From Brooklawnia sp937867175 (GTDB lineage Bacteria; Actinomycetota; Actinomycetes; Propionibacteriales; Propionibacteriaceae): a stretch of 64,000 nucleotides of DNA. Position numbers and translations under genes: made by a program. The notes under the pieces were generated by a model. It worked only from the letters and a program-made list of their open reading frames with translations. It was not told the origin of the DNA and did no database searches. How positions within the stretch are numbered: position 1 is the stretch's first letter; each line of letters starts with the position of its first letter. This document shows positions 34,460-42,643 of the stretch, one piece after another. The stretch covers positions 62,001-126,000 of the forward strand of contig DAISIR010000005.1 of the NCBI GenBank assembly GCA_036821905.1. The letters run 5' to 3'.

Positions 34460-36034
34460 ATGAATGACACCGTGACGCCAGAGCAGTCGTCAGAAAACCA
34501 CTTGACGACGCTGCGCCACATGCGTGAAAGGGCGGTCCAGGGAGGCGGCCCCGCACGCATCGAAGCTCAACATGCCAAGGGCAAGATGACAGCGCGTGAA
34601 CGACTCTCGATCCTGATAGACGAGGGTTCATTCCAAGAGCTCGGAGCCTTGGCCACCCACAACGTGACCGATTTCGGCATGGCCGACAAGCGATTCCCGG
34701 GCGACGGTGTGATCACCGGTTTCGGGAAGATAAACGGTCGGCGCGTGGCTGTGTACGCACAGGACTTCACCGTCCTGGGCGGCTCTTTCAGCCAGGTGCA
34801 GGCCCAGAAGATCAACAAGATCCAAGACTTGGCGCTCGAAAGCGGCATCCCGATCGTCGGGCTCAACGACTCCGGCGGTGCCCGAGTCCAGGAGGGAGTA
34901 CGCAGCCTCGCCGCCTACGGTGAGGTCTTCCAGCGCAATGTGCAGGCCTCTGGCGTGATCCCCCAGATCAGCCTGATCATGGGGCCGTGCGCCGGTGGCG
35001 CCGTCTACTCTCCTGCCCTGACAGACTTCACCATCATGGTCGACCAGACCTCGAACATGTTCCTGACCGGCCCCGAGATCGTCGCGTCCGTGACCGGCGA
35101 GCGGGTGACCTCTGAGGAGTTGGGCGGTGCCGCCGTCCATGCCGGACGCAGTGGCGTCGCACAGTTCGAGGCAAGATCGGAGATCCAGGCGCTGGAGTTG
35201 ACGAAGCTGCTGCTCAGCTACCTGCCGTCGAACACCTCGGAGGATGCTCCCATCCTGGTCAGCGACGATTCGCCCGACCGGATGTCCGAGTCGTTGAACG
35301 CCATCGTCCCCGAGGACGATCGGGTGGCCTACGACATGCGCAAGGTGCTGGACGAGATCTTCGACACCGACTCGATCCTCGAGGTTCATGAGGCGTTCGC
35401 GCCCAACGCGATCGTCGCCTTCGCCCGTTTGGACGGACGCCCCGTCGGCATCGTTGCGAACCAGCCAACGGTGATGTCGGGCGTGCTCGACATCGACTCC
35501 TCCGACAAGATCAGCCGCTTCATCCGCATCTGCGACGTCTACTCGATCCCCGTGATCACCTTCGTCGACTGCCCTGGCTACCTGCCGGGCGTCGAACAGG
35601 AGTACAACGGCGTCATCCGGCACGGCGCGAAGATCATCTACGCCTATTGCCAGGCGACCGTCCCGAAGATCTCGGTGGTCACCCGCAAGGCCATCGGCGG
35701 CTCCTACGTGGCGCTCAGCTCCAAGCAGATGGGCTCCGACGTCGCCTACGCGTGGCCGAGCGCGCGGATCGCGGTGATGGGCCCCGACGGCGCCGCCCGG
35801 CTGCTGCATGGCAGGGCCATCAAGGCTGCCGAAGACCCGGCCAAGGCCGAGGCCGACTTCGTGGCCGAGTACCGGGAGAAGTTCTTCAACCCGTACCGCG
35901 CCGCCGACATGGGACAGATCGACGAGGTCATCGAACCCAGCGAGACCCGGCCGCGCCTGGTGCGTGCGCTTGAGGTGCTGCAGACCAAGATCGCTACCTC
36001 CGTGCCCAAGAAGCACGGGCTCTTCCCGGTGTGA
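34460..36034 (+). CDS. mmdA: Methylmalonyl-CoA decarboxylase/carboxyltransferase alpha subunit
   Basis: 524 residues of the biotin-dependent acyl-CoA carboxyltransferase family. Oxyanion-hole regions are GPCAGGAVYSPALTD (N half) and VTRKAIGGSYVALSSKQMG (C half); GIVANQP and DCPGYLPGVEQE are typical for propionyl/methylmalonyl-specific enzymes. It moves the carboxyl group of (S)-methylmalonyl-CoA onto biotin. ATG 34460 is preceded by GAGGTGAC. The following three genes encode the gamma, biotin-carrier and beta subunits, which makes a sodium-translocating decarboxylase more likely than propionyl-CoA carboxylase or transcarboxylase 12S subunit. Confidence 0.88.
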   Translation: MNDTVTPEQSSENHLTTLRHMRERAVQGGGPARIEAQHAKGKMTARERLSILIDEGSFQELGALATHNVTDFGMADKRFPGDGVITGFGKINGRRVAVYAQDFTVLGGSFSQVQAQKINKIQDLALESGIPIVGLNDSGGARVQEGVRSLAAYGEVFQRNVQASGVIPQISLIMGPCAGGAVYSPALTDFTIMVDQTSNMFLTGPEIVASVTGERVTSEELGGAAVHAGRSGVAQFEARSEIQALELTKLLLSYLPSNTSEDAPILVSDDSPDRMSESLNAIVPEDDRVAYDMRKVLDEIFDTDSILEVHEAFAPNAIVAFARLDGRPVGIVANQPTVMSGVLDIDSSDKISRFIRICDVYSIPVITFVDCPGYLPGVEQEYNGVIRHGAKIIYAYCQATVPKISVVTRKAIGGSYVALSSKQMGSDVAYAWPSARIAVMGPDGAARLLHGRAIKAAEDPAKAEADFVAEYREKFFNPYRAADMGQIDEVIEPSETRPRLVRALEVLQTKIATSVPKKHGLFPV

Positions 36035-36040
36035 TGACCC

Positions 36041-36451
36041 ATGGCTGATCTTGGATGGGGCCTGCAGATGATGCTCTTGGGCATGGGATCGGTCTTTCTC
36101 ATGCTCATCGCCCTCATGGTCGTATTGATGCTGCTCGGCAAGACCGACAGGGGACCCTCCGGTCCCGCCGTCGAGGCAGCCCCTGCCGAGGAGGCGCTGC
36201 CCGCGGGGCAGGCCGCCGAGGCCGCTGAAGTCGCAGCCGATCCCAAGGCCTGGATGACCATCGCCGACGCCAGCGGTCTCACTCCCGAGCAGATCGCAGC
36301 CATCTCGGTCGCCGTGGCCGTGCATGCGGAGGTCCGTCGCAAACAGGCTGCCCCTGTTCACCGCGTCCACGCTCCCGGTTCGCGCCTTTGGGCGAGCCGC
36401 TGGGTCGCGATGGGGCGCAGTTCCCAGATGCACAACACCCAGAGGAGATGA
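36041..36451 (+). CDS. mmdD: Decarboxylase gamma/delta (OadG-like) membrane subunit
   Basis: 136 residues starting ATG 36041, six bases after mmdA. One N-terminal membrane helix (MMLLGMGSVFLMLIALMVVLMLL) is followed by an Ala/Pro/Glu-rich linker and a helix ending in the sequence AAISVAVAVHAEVRRKQ, the OadG C-terminal pattern. The gamma or delta subunit anchors and assembles the alpha, biotin and beta subunits. The C-terminal 35 residues (APVHRVHAPG...) look like an extension. The stop overlaps the next start. Confidence 0.78.
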   Translation: MADLGWGLQMMLLGMGSVFLMLIALMVVLMLLGKTDRGPSGPAVEAAPAEEALPAGQAAEAAEVAADPKAWMTIADASGLTPEQIAAISVAVAVHAEVRRKQAAPVHRVHAPGSRLWASRWVAMGRSSQMHNTQRR

Positions 36452-36972
36452 CCGTGCGTCGCTACCAACTCACCGTCAACAACAACGAATACGAGATCGA
36501 CATCGAGGAGATCTCGGCCACCGAGTTCCAAGTACTGATCGACGGCCAGACCCTCGACGTCATTCTGGCCTCGCAGGCTGACGCCGCCGACGCGGTCATC
36601 ACACCGCAGATCGAGGCTGGGCCCAGCAGGGTGGTCGGTGAGCCTTCGCTGGCCGCCGGTCAACCGGTGGCACGTGCGCCCAAGGTGCCGGCAGCCATGC
36701 GGTCCGAAACCCCGCGGACGCCGTCCCCGGCAGTCGCCGGCGGACAAGACCTTGCCTACTCGATGAGTGCGCCGATGCCGGGGGTCATCCTCGACATCAA
36801 GGTTGCCCCAGGCGACCAGGTCAACAAGGGCGACGTCGTCATGGTGCTGGAGGCCATGAAGATGAAGAACGACCTCCACGCCGCCCGCACCGGCACCGTG
36901 GAGTCGATCGACATCAACAGCGGCCAGCAGGTCAAGTACGGCCAAGTGCTGCTGCGGTTCGTGAAGGATTGA
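36448..36972 (+). CDS. mmdC: Biotin carboxyl carrier subunit
   Basis: 174 residues. The C-terminal biotinyl domain has VLEAMKMKN with the biotin acceptor Lys138. The N-terminal 40 residues (YQLTVNNNEYEIDIEE) are the typical start of 1.3S-like carriers, and a Pro/Ala linker joins them. ATG 36448 overlaps the mmdD stop (ATGA); GTG 36454 has better spacing from AGAGGAG and is an alternative start. It carries the carboxyl group between MmdA and the membrane beta subunit. Confidence 0.87.
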   Translation: MTVRRYQLTVNNNEYEIDIEEISATEFQVLIDGQTLDVILASQADAADAVITPQIEAGPSRVVGEPSLAAGQPVARAPKVPAAMRSETPRTPSPAVAGGQDLAYSMSAPMPGVILDIKVAPGDQVNKGDVVMVLEAMKMKNDLHAARTGTVESIDINSGQQVKYGQVLLRFVKD

Positions 36973-36973
36973 C

Positions 36974-38104
36974 ATGGATGCATCCACAATCGAGAGTCTG
37001 CTGAGCGGGTTCTACGGCCTGTCGTGGCAGGGCGGCGTGATGATTGCGGTCGGTATCCTGCTGATCTACCTGGCGATCGCCAAGGAGTACGAGCCGCTCC
37101 TGCTGCTGCCCATCGGGGCTGGCTGCATGCTGGCCAACCTGCCGATTTCAATGCTGGTCGGGACTCCGGACGAGCCCGGCATGCTGCAGTTGTTCTACGA
37201 CATCGGTGTCGGTAACGAACTGTTCCCGCTGCTGATCTTCATCGGCATCGGGGCGATGACCGACTTCGGCCCGCTGCTAGAGAATCCGAAGATGGTGCTG
37301 CTGGGTGCTGCCGGCCAGTTCGGCATCTTCCTGACGCTGATCCTGGCCCTGCTGCTGGGCTTCACCCGGCCCGAGGCCGCCTCCATCGGCATCATCGGTG
37401 CCATCGACGGTCCGACGTCCATCTACGTCTCCGCGCAGTTGGCCCCCCATCTGCTGGGGCCTATCACGGTGGCCGCCTACAGCTACATGTCGCTGGTGCC
37501 GATCATCATGCCGCCGATCATGCGGCTGCTGACCACGAAGAAGGAACGCTCCATCCGGATGCCGTACTCCTCGCGTGAAATCAGCCAGCGCACCCGGATC
37601 ATCTTCCCGATCCTGGTCACGATCATCGTCGGCATCCTGGTGCCGTTCGCGCTGCCACTGATTGGCACCCTGATGCTGGGCAACCTGATGCGCGAGTCGA
37701 AGGTGGTCGAACGTCTCACCGGTGCTGCGCAGAACGAGTTGAACAACATCGTCACCCTCTTCCTGGGGCTGGCGATCGGCTCGACGATGGTCGGTGAGAA
37801 CTTCATCAAGCCACAGACGCTGTTCATCTTGGTGCTGGGTCTGGGCGCCTTCGTCCTCGACACCGCCGCCGGAGTGCTCTTCGGCAAGTTGATGAACTTG
37901 TTCAGTGGCGGCAAGTTCAACCCGTTGATCGGTGCGGCCGGTATCTCGGCCTTCCCGATGGCTGCCCGCGTCGTGCAGAAGGAAGCGTCCCGGGAGGACA
38001 ACGGCAACTTCGTCCTGATGCATGCCATGGGCGCCAACGCAGCTGGTCAGGTCGCATCTGCCATGGCTGGCGGCGTGCTGCTGGCCCTCATGGCCGGGGC
38101 CTAG
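36974..38104 (+). CDS. mmdB: Sodium-pump decarboxylase beta subunit
   Basis: 376 residues, nearly all membrane helices, matching OadB/MmdB/GcdB length. The conserved motif GAIDGPTSIYVS near residue 141-152 carries the sodium/proton-site aspartate, and GNLMRESKVVERLTG matches the conserved second motif GNL..S..v.RL. It decarboxylates carboxybiotin and exports sodium ions. The start is one base after the mmdC stop. Last gene of the operon, followed by a strong terminator. Confidence 0.9.
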   Translation: MDASTIESLLSGFYGLSWQGGVMIAVGILLIYLAIAKEYEPLLLLPIGAGCMLANLPISMLVGTPDEPGMLQLFYDIGVGNELFPLLIFIGIGAMTDFGPLLENPKMVLLGAAGQFGIFLTLILALLLGFTRPEAASIGIIGAIDGPTSIYVSAQLAPHLLGPITVAAYSYMSLVPIIMPPIMRLLTTKKERSIRMPYSSREISQRTRIIFPILVTIIVGILVPFALPLIGTLMLGNLMRESKVVERLTGAAQNELNNIVTLFLGLAIGSTMVGENFIKPQTLFILVLGLGAFVLDTAAGVLFGKLMNLFSGGKFNPLIGAAGISAFPMAARVVQKEASREDNGNFVLMHAMGANAAGQVASAMAGGVLLALMAGA

Positions 38105-38127
38105 TAGCACAAGAATGGTCCAGGCAG

Positions 38128-38157
38128 GGGCCGGGTCCCACCGGGGCCCGGCCCTTT
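38128..38157 (+). terminator. Terminator of the mmd operon
   Basis: Twelve-bp stem GGGCCGGGTCCC (38128-38139) with 38143-38154, one G-U pair, a 3-base loop ACC and a TTTCT tail. The clearest intrinsic terminator in the window. Confidence 0.85.
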
Positions 38158-38192
38158 CTGTCCCTTCTGCAGCGGACGGTAGGCTCTGGCAT

Positions 38193-39728
38193 ATGCATCT
38201 CGGCATTGATTTCGGAACCACTCGAACGGTCGTCGCTTTCGCGGACCGAGGCAACTTCCCCGTCGTGGCGTTCAGCGACGCGGCCGGAGATGCGCATGAA
38301 TACCTGCCTGCCCAGGTGGCACTCACCGGGCAGGGGCTGGTCTGCGGTTTCGCGGCCCGCAGCGCTCGCGAGGCTGGCTTTCCGGTGCTTCGTTCGGTCA
38401 AGCGCGCGCTGACGTCCCCCGCGGTCAACACCGCGACCACCGTAAGCATCGGCGATGTCCGGGTCCGGCTGCTCGACGTGCTTGCCGCCTACCTCACCCA
38501 CGTGCGGACCAGCCTGGAGAACACGTCCACGCTCTCCGAGGCGCTGCGCAACGAACCGATCAGCAGCGTCGTCGTGGCGGTGCCGGCGCATGCCAACAGT
38601 GCGCAGCGTTTCCTGACCCTGGAGGCGTTCCGCCTCGCCGGTTTTCCGGTCACGGCCATGATGAACGAACCGTCAGCGGCCGGTTTCGAGTACACCCACC
38701 GGCTGTCCAGCACCCCGAACGCGCGGCGCAGCCGGCTGGTCGTCTACGACATGGGTGGCGGCACCTTCGACGCGTCTCTGGTCTCGATCCACGATCGCAG
38801 CCACGCGGTGCTCGGGTCGGTGGGCATCAACCGGTTGGGCGGCGACGACTTCGACATGGCGCTGGCCGACCTGGCGTGCGAGATCGCCCATGTTGGCTCT
38901 GACGTCCTTGGCCTGGACGGCTATTTCGAGTTGCTGGACGAGGCGCAAGCGGTCAAGGAGCAATTGTCGCCCCAGTCGCGACGCATGGTGCTGGACATCG
39001 CAGACCGCTCCGTCACGGTGCCAGTGCCCGCCTTCTACGAGAAAGTCGCCCCGCTGATTGATCAGTCGATCGCAGCTATGGGCCCGCTGGTCGACGGTCT
39101 CGACGACGGCGAACCCGACCTGAGCCAGATCGCCGGGTTCTATCTGGTTGGGGGCGCCAGCGTCCTGCCCCTGGTGCCGCGAATGCTGCGGGAGCGCTTC
39201 GGGCGGCGCGTGTACCGTTCGCCGTACCCTGCTGCGTCCACGGCGATCGGTCTGGCGATCGCGGCAGACCCCGACTCCGGGTACACGTTGTCCGACCGTC
39301 TGTCCCGTGGGTTCGGGGTGTTCCGGGAATCCGATGACGGCCAGCGCCTGCATTTCGACTCCATCTTCAGCCGTGATCAGGCGCTGGAACGCGACACCGA
39401 GGTGCGCGTCGAACGCCGTTACCGGGCTGCGCACAACATCGGCTGGTTCCGGTTCGCCGAGTACGCAGACATGCTGGACGGCCAGCCTGCCGGCGATATC
39501 GTCCCTTACGAGGACGTCATCGTCCCGTTCACCAGCGAGTTGCAGGCCGGCGGCGTCGACTTGAGCGGCCTCGATGTGGTTCGGACGGGCGAAGCACACT
39601 GGATCGAGGAGTCCTACGTGATCGATCGGCACGGCATCGTGTCATTCACCATCACCGACCTCGAAACGGGCTATCGCCAGACCCACCAACTCGGCGTCAA
39701 CCGCGATCAGCTCGTCCTGGCGGAATAG
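38193..39728 (+). CDS. Hsp70-family (DnaK-like) protein
   Basis: 511 residues from ATG 38193; the upstream in-frame sequence is the mmdB end. The actin-type ATPase motifs are present: GIDFGTTRTVVAF (4-16), DMGGGTFDASL and YLVGGASVLPLV. After about 390 residues the sequence is a short domain that does not resemble the DnaK substrate-binding domain; no lid, GrpE or DnaJ gene is near. Family members of this type are stand-alone Hsp70-like proteins of unknown client. Confidence 0.82.
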   Translation: MHLGIDFGTTRTVVAFADRGNFPVVAFSDAAGDAHEYLPAQVALTGQGLVCGFAARSAREAGFPVLRSVKRALTSPAVNTATTVSIGDVRVRLLDVLAAYLTHVRTSLENTSTLSEALRNEPISSVVVAVPAHANSAQRFLTLEAFRLAGFPVTAMMNEPSAAGFEYTHRLSSTPNARRSRLVVYDMGGGTFDASLVSIHDRSHAVLGSVGINRLGGDDFDMALADLACEIAHVGSDVLGLDGYFELLDEAQAVKEQLSPQSRRMVLDIADRSVTVPVPAFYEKVAPLIDQSIAAMGPLVDGLDDGEPDLSQIAGFYLVGGASVLPLVPRMLRERFGRRVYRSPYPAASTAIGLAIAADPDSGYTLSDRLSRGFGVFRESDDGQRLHFDSIFSRDQALERDTEVRVERRYRAAHNIGWFRFAEYADMLDGQPAGDIVPYEDVIVPFTSELQAGGVDLSGLDVVRTGEAHWIEESYVIDRHGIVSFTITDLETGYRQTHQLGVNRDQLVLAE

Positions 39729-39747
39729 CAGAGGCGGTTGGGTCGTT

Positions 39748-39773
39748 CAAGTAGTTGAACTCTTAACTACTTG
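39748..39773. promoter_or_regulatory. Perfect inverted repeat operator before the flavin gene pair
   Basis: CAAGTAGTT (39748-39756) and AACTACTTG (39765-39773) are exact reverse complements separated by 8 bases. The second arm runs into the ribosome site GGGAG, just 10 bases before ATG 39783, so a bound repressor would block transcription or initiation. The shape fits MarR/TetR-type operators. No regulator gene is adjacent. Confidence 0.65.
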
Positions 39774-39782
39774 GGAGCAGAG

Positions 39783-40931
39783 ATGAGCAATCCCGTTCAG
39801 ATCGGCGTCTTCAGCGTCAGCGATATCACGACCGACCCCACCACCGACCGCACTCCGAGCGAGCACGAGCGCATCAAGGCATCCGTCGCCATTGCGAAGA
39901 AGGCCGAAGATGTCGGTCTGGACGTCTTTGCGATCGGCGAGCACCACAATCCACCGTTCTTCAGCTCATCGCCAACCACCACACTGAGCTACATCGCCGC
40001 GCAGACCGAGCGCATCATCTTGTCGACCGCCACCACGCTGATCACCACGAACGACCCGGTCAAGATAGCCGAGGACTTCGCGATGCTGCAGCACCTGGCA
40101 GACGGCCGGGCCGACCTGATGCTCGGCCGTGGCAACACCGGCCCGGTCTATCCCTGGTTCGGCCAGGACATCCGCAACGGGATCAACCTGGCGATCGAGA
40201 ACTACGCGCTGCTGCACAGGCTTTGGCGCGAGACCGATGTCGACTGGGACGGGCGGTTCCGCACCCCGCTGGCAGGTTTCACCTCGACCCCGCGCCCCCT
40301 CGACGACGTCCCGCCATTCGTCTGGCACGGCTCGATCCGCTCCCCCGAGATCGCGGAGCAGGCTGCCTACTACGGCGACGGCTTCTTCCACAACAACATC
40401 TTCTGGACGATGAGCCATACCCGCCAGATGATCGACCTGTACCGCCGTCGCTACGAGCACTACGGCCACGGCGCCTACCACCAGGCCATCGTGGGGCTCG
40501 GCGGACAGTTCTTCATGCGTCCGAACTCGCAGGATGCCTGGCGCGAGTTCCGGCCCTATTTCGACAAGGCACCGGTCTACGGCCATGGCCCGAGCATGGA
40601 GGAGTTCACCTCAGCCACGCCGCTCACCGTGGGCAGCCCGCAACAGGTGCTGGAGCGCACCCTGGGGTTCCGCGAAGCGGTCGGCGACTACCAGCGTCAA
40701 CTCTTCCTGATCGACCATGCCGGGCTGCCGTTGAAGACCGTGCTGGAGCAACTAGACCTGCTCGGTGAGATCCTGCCCGCGATGCGCGCCGGCTTCGCAG
40801 AGGGACGCCCGACCGATGTGCCTGACGCGCCGACGCACCCCTCCCGGGTGGCGGCCGCAGGCGGTCCGAGGGACTCGACACGCTATGCCGAGCCGGACGC
40901 CGTCACCGGCCGCGCCGTCGAGTACAACTGA
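39783..40931 (+). CDS. LLM-class flavin-dependent oxidoreductase (CE1758 family)
   Basis: 382 residues of the luciferase-like monooxygenase fold. It begins QIGVFSVSDITTDP, characteristic for the CE1758/FMN-dependent subgroup, with FAIGEHHNPPF and SSSPTTTLSYIA after it and GRGNTGPVYPWFG. FMNH2 comes from the reductase encoded 16 bases downstream. GGAGCAGAG precedes ATG 39783. Substrate unknown; a redox-responsive operator is suggested by the inverted repeat upstream. Confidence 0.87.
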   Translation: MSNPVQIGVFSVSDITTDPTTDRTPSEHERIKASVAIAKKAEDVGLDVFAIGEHHNPPFFSSSPTTTLSYIAAQTERIILSTATTLITTNDPVKIAEDFAMLQHLADGRADLMLGRGNTGPVYPWFGQDIRNGINLAIENYALLHRLWRETDVDWDGRFRTPLAGFTSTPRPLDDVPPFVWHGSIRSPEIAEQAAYYGDGFFHNNIFWTMSHTRQMIDLYRRRYEHYGHGAYHQAIVGLGGQFFMRPNSQDAWREFRPYFDKAPVYGHGPSMEEFTSATPLTVGSPQQVLERTLGFREAVGDYQRQLFLIDHAGLPLKTVLEQLDLLGEILPAMRAGFAEGRPTDVPDAPTHPSRVAAAGGPRDSTRYAEPDAVTGRAVEYN

Positions 40932-40947
40932 GATTGGGGGCCAGCCG

Positions 40948-41568
40948 ATGAAGATCGTCGCTGTCAGCGCCGGGGCCGCCAACCCGTCATCCACCCGCAA
41001 ACTCACCGACCGGGTACTTGCGGCCGTCGCAGAGCGCTTGCCGAACGCCGAGATCCGGGTCATCGACGTTCGTGAGTTCGGTCAGGACCTGCTCACCGCG
41101 ACGACATCCGGGCTGCGCAGCGACCGGCTCACTGCCGCCTTGGAGGCGGCCGCGGACGCGGCCGGGCTGATCACGGTGACACCGGTCTTCAACGGCTCCT
41201 ACTCAGGACTGTTCAAGTTGTTCTTCGACGTGCTGGACGAGGGGTCGCTCGCCAACGTGCCGGTGTTGTTGGGCGCCACCGGCGGAACCGCGCGGCACAG
41301 CTTGGCCATCGACCAGACCATGGTGCCGCTGTTCTTCTACCTGAGGGCCCGGCCACTGCCATGGCCGATCTACGCCGCCACCGGAGATTGGGCAGATCCC
41401 GGGTCATTGGACGCACGCGTCCGGCAGGCGGCGGACGCACTGGCCGCCGAAGTCTCGGGCGAGCGGGTCGAGAGCGGACGCGTCCGCCTGCATCCCTCTC
41501 ACGACTTCACGCTGACCAGCAGCCTCGAGGAGATGCTCGCCAACGTCGGTCGCGCCGAGACGGTCTGA
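40948..41568 (+). CDS. NAD(P)H-dependent FMN reductase (CE1759 family)
   Basis: 206 residues, flavodoxin-like fold. It begins KIVAVSAGAANPSSTRKLTD with the phosphate-binding SxxxxPSST loop, and has TPVFNGSYSGLFKLFFD, the flavin-binding loop pattern of this family, plus GATGGTARHSLA. It should supply reduced FMN to the LLM partner just upstream; the two form one operon. ATG 40948 is used because upstream in-frame sequence is the partner gene. Confidence 0.85.
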   Translation: MKIVAVSAGAANPSSTRKLTDRVLAAVAERLPNAEIRVIDVREFGQDLLTATTSGLRSDRLTAALEAAADAAGLITVTPVFNGSYSGLFKLFFDVLDEGSLANVPVLLGATGGTARHSLAIDQTMVPLFFYLRARPLPWPIYAATGDWADPGSLDARVRQAADALAAEVSGERVESGRVRLHPSHDFTLTSSLEEMLANVGRAETV

Positions 41569-41610
41569 TCGGCGGATCGAGGCCAATTGCGGTAAGGATA
41601 GACTTGCTCG

Positions 41611-42561
41611 GTGGACGAATCCGACGCCCGACCCGAGGACCAGTGGCCAGACTTCATTCCGCCCGATTTCGAACCGGCGACCTCACCGACATCCAAGGGC
41701 TCCGACGCTGACCCGCAACCCCCGGTTACCGGGCCGGTCCTGCCACCGGCGACCGGCCCGACGCGACCGTCGGCTCCGACAGGGCCGCACGCCGCCTTCG
41801 GCAGCGACGGCCCCCGAGATTGGGCGCCGCCCAGTGGACGTCAGCCGCGCTACCGGGGTGGCAGCGACCGGTGGTTCAACCAACCCGCCCCCGCCTCGGG
41901 TTGGCGGCAATCGTCCATGGCGGCACCTGCCACCCAGACCGTCGTCACCAGTGCGCTGATCGGTATCTGCGTGATCGTCTGGATGCTGCAGAACCTCTCC
42001 AGCCAAGTCACCGATATGTTGATGCTGATCCCGGCGATCGCAGGCCAGGAGCCTTGGCGGTTCATCACGTCAGCTTTCGCACATTCACCGGGATCATTGA
42101 CCCACATCGGCTTCAACATGCTGACCCTGTGGCTGATGGGACGCTTCCTTGAGCCCATTCTCGGCCGCGCCAAGTTCCTGGCGATTTATCTGACGTCCGC
42201 CTTGGGTGGTGGTGCCCTCTTCGTCTGGCTGGGCGCCTGGAACTCCGCGGTGGTTGGCGCCTCCGGTGCGATCTTCGGGCTGTTCGGCGCCTATCTGGTG
42301 ATTGCGTGGTTGCTGAAGCGACCGCTGACCTCGGTCTGGGTGTTGCTGGGCCTGAACCTGGTGATCATGGTCCTCTTCCCAGGCATCGCCTGGCAGGCCC
42401 ACGTCGGCGGCTTTCTGGCAGGTGCCGCCGCCACCGGCGCCGTCGCCCTCGACCTGACCCGCCGCCGGTCCGGTCGGCCATCGCTGGCATGGCCGGGAAT
42501 TGTGCTGGTGAATCTGCTGATCATTGCGGTCATCGTCTTGAGATACACCGTCTTCGCCTGA
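41611..42561 (+). CDS. Rhomboid-family intramembrane serine protease
   Basis: 316 residues from GTG 41611. The first 105 residues are a disordered Pro/Gly-rich cytosolic tail. The membrane part has about six helices with THIGFNMLTLW (oxyanion Asn), VVGASGAIFGLFGAY (catalytic Ser in GASG) and AWQAHVGGFLAG (catalytic His). It cleaves transmembrane segments of unknown client proteins. The large low-complexity N-terminus is common in actinobacterial rhomboids. Confidence 0.88.
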   Translation: MDESDARPEDQWPDFIPPDFEPATSPTSKGSDADPQPPVTGPVLPPATGPTRPSAPTGPHAAFGSDGPRDWAPPSGRQPRYRGGSDRWFNQPAPASGWRQSSMAAPATQTVVTSALIGICVIVWMLQNLSSQVTDMLMLIPAIAGQEPWRFITSAFAHSPGSLTHIGFNMLTLWLMGRFLEPILGRAKFLAIYLTSALGGGALFVWLGAWNSAVVGASGAIFGLFGAYLVIAWLLKRPLTSVWVLLGLNLVIMVLFPGIAWQAHVGGFLAGAAATGAVALDLTRRRSGRPSLAWPGIVLVNLLIIAVIVLRYTVFA

Positions 42562-42617
42562 GTCGCACCAAGCGGTTCATCGTCGGCTCCTCGCGCATCA
42601 ACCGGGCCTGGCTATCC

Positions 42618-42643
42618 GCCCAATCGGGCATGATAATGGCGTC
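42618..42643 (+). promoter_or_regulatory. Palindrome and GATAAT -10 box; leaderless deoR promoter
   Basis: GCCCAATCGGGC (42618-42629) directly precedes GATAAT (42632-42637). The A of the deoR ATG (42644) is 7 bases after the -10 box, exactly where transcription should start, and there is no ribosome site, so the mRNA is probably leaderless. The palindrome inside the promoter is a good position for autoregulation by DeoR. Confidence 0.55.

Noticed and set aside
34460..38104. Propionyl-CoA carboxylase or transcarboxylase operon
   Set aside because: No biotin carboxylase or 5S subunit is present; membrane beta and OadG-like subunits are.
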